From assembly GCA_026874595.1 (NCBI GenBank), contig CM049313.1, forward strand, positions 53,769,659 to 53,833,658: a stretch of DNA of 64,000 nucleotides, read 5' to 3'. This DNA is from Sipunculus nudus. Lineage: Eukaryota; Annelida; Sipuncula; Golfingiida; Sipunculidae. Below, in pieces: positions 57,620 through 64,000 of the stretch. The notes under the pieces were generated by a model. It was not told the DNA's origin, did not search any database, and saw nothing but the letters and a program-made list of their open reading frames with translations. The translations under genes and the position numbers were made by a program. Position 1 is the stretch's first letter. Every line of letters begins with the position of its first letter.

Positions 57620-59600
57620 ATATGTCACTTCAAAGTAAAGATTAAAAAAAGTTGTGAAGCATAAACTGGAGAATTATTGTAAAATTTGTACTTGCTTTAT
57701 CAGGCCATCACTTCCATATACCGCTTTCTAGGACATATAATGAAATATAAACTTTATTAAATTTCTAAGAAAACAGTTGGACATAGGTTGTGGCACAGGG
57801 TATAAACGGTTACAGTTTATTACTCATTAAATTGTAAATATATAATGATATGTAATAAATGACCATTTACTATAGGTGTACTGACTGGTAAAGGTCCTTG
57901 TTAAATTATATTATCAGTTATGTTCCACCTACCTGTGTCCACCTATTCTTTCTCAAATGTTTACATTTTTCAATAATTCCTTAGCTGCCTATATAAGGGA
58001 AACCGGATAAAGCAATCATGAAATTTAAAATAAATCTCCAGTTTATGTTTCACAGATTTTAAATCTGGCAAATGTGACCATGGATGTTTTGGCTGTATGG
58101 TCATATCTTTCAGTGTGTTAACATGACATCATTCAAATAGCAGCTGTAAACTGAGACTGTTTTTGTATGTCGCCAGTGACCATGACCGCCATAGGTCGGG
58201 CTGAAATCTTGTAAATTATACACTGAGTTCTCATATTTTAGATTACTTCTGTTTCATAATTACAGTGTAAAGTAGGTATTTAATTTCCCTGATGAAAATT
58301 AGGCCCATTAATCTTCTATTCTACATCATCATTTTACATTTCATAGTTATATATATGTGTGTGTGTATGTAAGGGTGTGAGTGTGATTGTGTGTGTGTGT
58401 AATTAGGTAGTCCGATAAGTTCGAACTCTATGAATAGCCTGCAAAATAGGACATGCGAGTGGACATGCTTTCGTTGCCAACTTGCAATATCCTTTATATT
58501 TCCTTGTCAATGTTGTATAAAGGTTATAGACAAGCCCTATCTGGGCTAGTTGATTACGCACTCTTTTTTTTATTTCAGGAGATTATATATTTAAAACACC
58601 TGTAGGTTTCAGGCCTTTGATTACAGGAACTTGTTGATTTCACTCATATTTTATTTTGTAAAATTTATTGAGTATGAAACAATTTAGGAGTTTCCAGTAT
58701 AATGGATTTAACAGACTTCAGATGAACAGCAAATACATTTTACATGTATTAATATTTTAATATATATAAATATAACGTATGTGTTTATATATTTACATGT
58801 ATATATATGTAAATATATGTAGGTGAATTTGTATATATCGATATAAGTATGTATATATATGTGTATATGAATATGTGGGTTTAGAAATGTATATGTGTAC
58901 ATGTATATATTTGTGTATATTTATGTGTATGTATGTGCATGTGTGTACGTATGAATGTGTGTATCTATGTGTATGTGTGTACATGTATGTATGTGTGTGT
59001 ACATGTATGTTAGTGCCTTGCTTATCTCTCACAATAGTGGATTTTGAAATGAAAACTTGTCAACATTTTTTAACGATTAAGTAGATAATGATTGTCGACA
59101 TTATGAGTCTTATGTAGACCTTAACAGTGACTGGGGGATTTAAAAAATACAGATTATATATATTATATATTATGATAAAGGTAGGTGTATTTGTCGGTTG
59201 GAAAGTCCTCGTGCTAGTAGTAACTAAATCCATTTCCCGTGTACACTTCCTATATTGAGGCTGCATGATATAAGTGACATTGCTTGCTGTTGTGGCGTTC
59301 ATATATATACTAGTATATTGGCTAAATGAAGACAAAGAAAATACACATAACGAACATTCTTGGCCGCATCTAAACATTGAGGAAAAGCCGGCAGTTCGCC
59401 TGAGGAAGTTGTGATAGTCAATGGGGAGAGAGAGAGAGCATTTGCGTGCGGTGTGTGTACGTAGGTGTGTGTGCACTGTGCAGGTGTGCCGAAAATGTAC
59501 CAACATTTTCCTCAACATTATATTGTAGGACTTTTTAACTTAACATTGGCGGCGAAGCTAAATACTCATTGAGGTAAGGGGAGGGGGCAATGGTAGACAT
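57620..59600. other. Non-coding; TATG/GTAT-rich microsatellite 58750-59015
   Basis: About 260 bp of TATA/TGTA/TATGTG dinucleotide mosaics. The 152-codon minus-strand frame 59518-59060 next to it has no recognisable domain and begins in GT-rich sequence, so I do not call it a gene. Confidence 0.45.
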
Positions 59601-59629
59601 ACATAAATATGTTTCCTATCTTTTTTTCA

Positions 59630-59755
59630 GGATTTCAGACAAATTATGCGACCTGGACTCAGCCTTTCCCGGACTTCGGGACATCATTTTATAGGTTTTG
59701 TCTTAAATCCTCCTGGTTTGACCCCTCCTTTTCCTAAATCCTGAATCAGCCCCTG
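59630..59755 (-). mobile_element. hAT-like MITE family, copy 5 (partial)
   Basis: Reverse complement begins CAGGGGCTGATTCAGGATTTAG and continues with AAAAGGAGGGGTCAAACCAGG and ATTTAAGACAAAACCTATAAAA. The other end is truncated. The terminus CAGGGGCTGATTCAGG supports the CAG...CTG ends of the family. Confidence 0.55.
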
Positions 59756-59759
59756 CATT

Positions 59760-60350
59760 GCGAGTAGAAAGCAGTATAAGTTAAGGCTTGTTATAGTAAG
59801 TCATCAGTACGAGGGTTGGACACAGCAAGGGCATGTACCTATTTTTTTCTGTGTAGTTCGTGACGTCGTTAAGCCTCATACACTCCAGTATTCCTCTGTT
59901 TACGTTGTGTTTATCTGTTGCCTAGTGATTATCAGATGCTGTTTTGTTTAACTACTTGACGATACAATAGTGCGACAGGGATGTTTGTTTGAGCAGTCAC
60001 CTGCCTGAACGTGTTGGTATTCCACGTCATATATTTAAAATATCCAATTTATTAAAAAAAATGCATGGTCTTTCAAAAATTGATTCATTTTGACAACATG
60101 TAAGGTAACCAATGCATGTTCTTAACCAAAATGAATTAATTTTGGAGGTCGGTTCGTCTGTTTCTCTCTTACGTGCATACACATAAAAAGGCCTACATCC
60201 AAAATGCGAACCTGTGCAATGGAATGTACATTAGGTATAATGCCTCCCTGATAACATGCTTGACCATTATTTGAAAAGTATTTCATTGCTTTTCAAGTGC
60301 ATGAGTGAAATGTACATGATCAAAGCAAGTACTAAATAAATTGACCCTGA
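59760..60350. other. Non-coding, nothing recognised
   Basis: No open exon or repeat partner noticed. Confidence 0.4.
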
Positions 60351-61550
60351 GAACTGGGTTATGGGAAATCGATATTCGACTACAGGTTTCTGCCAGATCA
60401 CACAGGCATTAATAAAGTGAGGCATTTAAAGTGACGCGACACCCCTCTAAAATTGTCGCATCAGAGATGCCTAAGTATCTCAAGACACAAGGATGGATAA
60501 AACTAAAGATTAATGTAGGTGGCGTCATCATCTATTTTCATGCAACATTTCCAGCCGTTACGCCAAACCACTTCTGAGATAATGCATTAATGTATTTTAC
60601 AAATACGTGATTGTAGGTGGCGCAACCAGTCTTGTCCTCCAGACTTCCACCCAAGATGGACGGATGGACATGCAACATTCAGGGCCTACACTGAACAGCT
60701 CCTGGGATAAGTGTGCTTTCAACAACAAAAAAGGTCTCCAGATGGATACAAGATGAACTTGTTTGTAGGTGGCGGACCAGTCTTGCACACAAGATAAACC
60801 ATTCTAAGATCTATAAGAAAGCGAATTTTTAGGCGGATACATCAAACTACTCCTGAGAAAAGGGCATTCAAGTAATCTACAAAAACGGAATTGTAGGTGG
60901 CAACAAAGCTATCGAAGACAGATAAACATGCAAAATTTCAGTCTGATACATCCACTTCTATTTATGGATGGATGCTACATGAAAACCACGTATTATAGGT
61001 GGTGCCCTTGGGATTGTCTATTAGATAGGAGTTCCAAAGGTCTATGGACACGCAACCCTTCAGGCCAATACGGTAAACAACTCCTGAGGAAGGGCATTGA
61101 TTAATTCTTCAAAAAATGGAGAAAAACTACGAGAAAACTATCCAAGATGGATTGATAAGCCAAACTTCAGACCAGTACATTGCACCTCTAGTGAGATGTG
61201 AGTGATTTTCACCCCAAAGCAAACGGTTTGATGAACGCTAAACGAAAACAATTGCAGATGGCGCAAGCAGTCTTGTGTACGAGATGGAGGTATCAAAGTC
61301 CTATCGAAGATGTATTGACATGCAAGATTTCAGGCAGATGCTTCAAACGACTCTTGAACTCTGTGCACTAATCTATGCAGGCCAAACCAATTGTAGGTGG
61401 CGCCACCAATCTTGTATACGACGAAGCTTTCCGAGATGTATAGATATAGACCATTTCAGGCTGAAAAAAATCAAACCCTACTGAGAAATATGTTGGGACT
61501 GTACCGGAACATATATAAATACGGGGACATATATAAATTATTATAAATAC

Positions 61551-61599
<49 letters not shown>

Positions 61600-61720
61600 T
61601 CAATGAAGGTGGCGAAACAGTCCTGTGTACGAGAAAGCCGTCAAAGATGCATGGATTTCAGGCTGAAGCATCAAACCTCTCTTTTACTAAGATGAACTCA
61701 ACTGACCAAGCTCAGTTGAG
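60351..61720 (-). mobile_element. HINE-like element, copy 3, decayed
   Basis: In plus orientation it opens with TTATGGGAAATCGATATTCGACTACAGGTTTCTGCC, the decayed counterpart of the hairpin and subterminal repeat at 48191-48231. At least eight degenerate monomers follow, marked by TTGTAGGTGGCGCAACCAG-like words near 60515, 60613, 60764, 60892, 60985, 61255, 61393 and 61604. The far end is not recognisable; a 9-bp hairpin lies at 61697-61720. (AT)n at 61554-61596 interrupts it. Monomers are far more diverged than in copy 2, so this is an older insertion. Confidence 0.55.
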
Positions 61721-62180
61721 GAAGGCAGTTTCCCCAATGTGAGGTGAAGGTGTAGCTACTGCATTGACTGAACTCTTGACCTGTTGCCAAACCTGATAAA
61801 TAGTTGTCAGTCTACTAAAGCCATAAATAGATACAGATTTTAAATAAGTCTTTTTGCCAGCTACCTGAATTAGTTGGCAGTCTGCCAAGCTATTTATAGA
61901 TGCAGACAAAATCTTGGCTTGTTGCCTAATCTGTTTATACATACTGTAAGACTTTGACTACAATTTTTTTTTTTTTTTTCAAGCTGACATATTCATCAGT
62001 TTTTTTTCACCAAAATGACATAATAATAACAGATTCCTATTGAAAGCAAAATCAGAGTACAAATATATTTTATTAGTTGATTTATCTTAAGTACACAAGC
62101 TGGATATGGACACCTATTATTTATACTGCCGGTACAGCTCTGCTTGTATTCCCACAGAGCTCAGTCAATAATTCTACAAT
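61721..62180. other. Non-coding, with poly-T near 61967-61979
   Basis: No gene recognised; a short GTTG-C-GTCTGCCAA phrase is repeated at about 61800-61895. Confidence 0.4.
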
Positions 62181-62189
62181 AAATCTACT

Positions 62190-63370
62190 AGCATTTTTTC
62201 CCAAAGTATCTCACATTCCTTTCATTGTTCAAGGTCCAATAATTCAGCCAAAAATCATTTAAGTGAATTTCACCAATTGTCACCTAAAATCATTTGTTGT
62301 CCATTGTTACAGAGTTTGAAACAACAATTTCAGAATAAAAAGACTATTACAGCCCTCTGTTAGTATACCTTTGCCACATGATCAACTTCAGCATTCTATA
62401 TAACTTTATAAAAATCAATAAACCTTATCCATTCTTATACAATTAAGAGAACCCTACCCTAGGATAATTTTTGTGAAATATAAATCAATTTGGCTCGAGA
62501 GTTTCATCATAAAATATTTTTAATGTGGCGGTGGACAGAGGGTGAAATAACGAGTTTTTGGCCCGTCAATGCAGATGGCTAGACAAAGAAAAACAATATC
62601 AAATATGATTCATGTAACCAACATTTGCATAAAACAAAATGATGCTAGCTCCCGTCGTATAAGAAATCGTTATGTTAGATTGCTTACTTGGCCAAATGCT
62701 ATAGTTCAAGTTCCTGTAACACTGCCAAAAATCATCAAACTCGAACGCTTTTAAAAAAAATGAGAGTGCTCGTCTTCGAGATAATTTCAGTGAAATAATG
62801 AACAATGTGCCTGAATGATTTCGGAGAACATTTTTAAGGTTTTCTAGCTTTTTCCTCGTGCAGGTAGAGTTTCACAAAGCTCTATCCCACAATATTTGAC
62901 ATGTGACTGATTTTTGCAACAAAAAAAAGGATGATGCTGTCTCCTGCTGTTCCTTATATATGGGTTTTTGGTACTGCTAACTGATAACCCCGTACAAAAA
63001 GGTCGATGCAGGTTGCGCCACCAATAGCTCAATTTGAAGTATGACTCAAGTGATCAACATTCGTATGAAATTTGGCGATGCTTGTCTCTGCCGTTTCTGA
63101 GATTGTAATTTTAGTATGTTTATTTGGCCAAATAACAAAGTTCGGCTTTCTATAACTCGGCCAAATATTGGGGAAAACAAATAAGCTAGACAGTTTTGGA
63201 GAAGAAGATTTCAAAGGTTTTTTTTGCTTTCCCTGTAAAATCTTAATCAATGCAGATGGAAAAAAATAAGCTGAATTCGACAGAGTTTTTTAGATGACTG
63301 ATTTTTGCATGAAATTTTAGTTATGCTAGTTCCCTTCGTTATTTTAGATACCATGGATTGACGTACGGAC
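62190..63370 (+). repeat. Degenerate ~450-bp tandem repeat, about 2.5 units
   Basis: The words TGGCCAAATxxxxxAGTTC, CTGTAAC-C-GCCAAA, GGAGAAxATTT-AAGGTTTT and CTGATTTTTGCA recur near 62230 (partial), 62690-62860 and 63130-63300. GATGCAGGTTGCGCCACC at about 63005 resembles a HINE monomer, so this block may derive from a related element. No coding content. Confidence 0.5.
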
Positions 63371-63482
63371 GACGCCACACCATGTGTACATATATATGTT
63401 CATGTATAAACAAATTTTATTCCACCATTAATTCGCAATTAAGTCCTTTCCTTTTTGTGTGCATCCCTCTTTTATTACGTAC

Positions 63483-63639
63483 TGTTACGAAAACAAATTG
63501 ATCAGGAAAAAATATAGGGCCGATCCGGGATTCGAACCAATGTCGGAAGCGCATATGTCCGGCGTTCCAACCGCTTTACCGGAAAAGCAAATTTTACTAA
63601 TGAGACAGTCCGGTCTGCATTTATGTCAAGCCCGTAACA
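63483..63639 (-). mobile_element. TIR-bounded SINE-like element, copy 3 (157 bp)
   Basis: Ends TGTTACG...CGTAACA with exact 4-bp flanks GTAC at 63479-63482 and 63640-63643. On the minus strand it carries an A-box-like CCGGTAAAGCGGTTGG and the B box GGTTCGAATCC (63538-63528, allowing for orientation), and CGGACTGTCTC shared with copies 1 and 2. The 62-codon frame across it is not a gene. Confidence 0.7.
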
Positions 63640-64000
63640 GTACATAAAGTTTATTAACCACCTCTTCAGTTTTATTGTATTCAATCTAGGTAAATTTTAG
63701 TTCTTAATCTCCATCCATAAACAATATAAAAATTTACCACATAAATATATCGGATTTGATTTTATTATAAGATAACATTGTAATACAGACAACTTTTCCA
63801 TTTAATCGTAAACAGTCCTTTTATTATTATTATTATTTTTTGCAATAGTATACGTGTATATATGTTAGCTTAGATTTAAATAAAACAGTTTATGGATATG
63901 GGGGAAGCTGCATGATCTGATTTTTTTAACTTGGTAAAATCCATGAGTCCGGCAACGTATCTGCGTATTTGTGTGAAAAGTACCACACCCACAGGGTGTG
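63640..64000. other. Non-coding right edge
   Basis: AT-rich DNA with a short (ATT)n run near 63822-63838. No gene seen; anything starting here would continue beyond the window. Confidence 0.5.

Noticed and set aside
59060-59518. 152-codon minus-strand frame, the longest in the window
   Set aside because: It begins in GT-rich microsatellite sequence, has no recognisable domain and continues into AT-rich DNA; length alone is not enough.
63459-63647. 62-codon frame with a PGFEP-like phrase
   Set aside because: It is the typical conceptual translation of a tRNA B box in a SINE; the element is annotated instead.

Overview
The window looks like nuclear DNA of a marine invertebrate, most likely a mollusc and probably a bivalve. 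It is AT-rich and packed with (AT)n, (GA)n and poly-C/G microsatellites. It also carries tRNA-derived SINEs, short transposons, a LINE remnant, an LTR, and Helitron-like elements with central tandem repeats of the kind described in bivalves. There is no bacterial gene organisation, rRNA or canonical tRNA gene. Almost all long open frames fall inside repeats and are not genes. The species assignment is inference.

The clearest genes are two paralogous three-exon genes on the minus strand, at 22855-21477 (copy A) and 54470-50122 (copy C). I assembled them from short exons by splice sites, intron phase and comparison between copies. Each encodes about 90 residues: a signal peptide (exon 1), a Ser/Thr-rich mucin-like stretch (exon 2) and a hydrophobic C-terminal tail ending in Arg-Trp (exon 3). 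That is the layout of a tiny GPI-anchored glycopeptide. Both have a TATA box 80-90 bp before the ATG, a 3' UTR of about 0.7 kb with a matching poly(A) signal, and a 109-bp block in that UTR that is identical between copies. Exon 2 is hypervariable although the DNA on both sides of it aligns. A third, weaker candidate with the same exon phases lies at 16819-16148.

The gene pair sits in segmental duplications: copy A (about 19.5-23.2 kb, with a further homologous patch at 25.75-26.2 kb), copy C in direct orientation (about 46.6-54.8 kb, patch at 55.7-55.9 kb), and inverted copy B (35.02-37.15 kb). Copy B holds only downstream sequence and stops at the poly(A) region. A 0.9-kb repeat (9.05-9.95 and, inverted, 39.09-39.96 kb) and a 0.13-kb piece (18.95 and, inverted, 38.36 kb) keep the same order, so the A and B flanks look like arms of one older inverted duplication.

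Layout: 0.8-4.6 kb, candidate spliced small-ORF transcript (+). 4.9-5.4 kb, palindrome-rich block. 7.7 kb, SINE remnant. 9.05-9.95 kb, dispersed repeat. 11.1-11.6 kb, 20-bp minisatellite. 14.2 kb, long palindrome. 16.1-16.8 kb, third gene candidate. 19.5-26.2 kb, duplication A. 26.9-27.65 kb, lone LTR. 28.3-31.9 kb, LINE remnants around an 80-bp tandem repeat. 35.0-40.0 kb, inverted arm. 40.2-41.6, 48.2-49.4 and 60.35-61.7 kb, HINE-like elements. 45.1 kb, SINE. 46.6-55.9 kb, duplication C, with its gene, two TIR-bounded SINE-like copies and a hAT MITE. 62.2-63.4 kb, degenerate tandem repeat. 63.5 kb, third TIR-bounded SINE-like copy.
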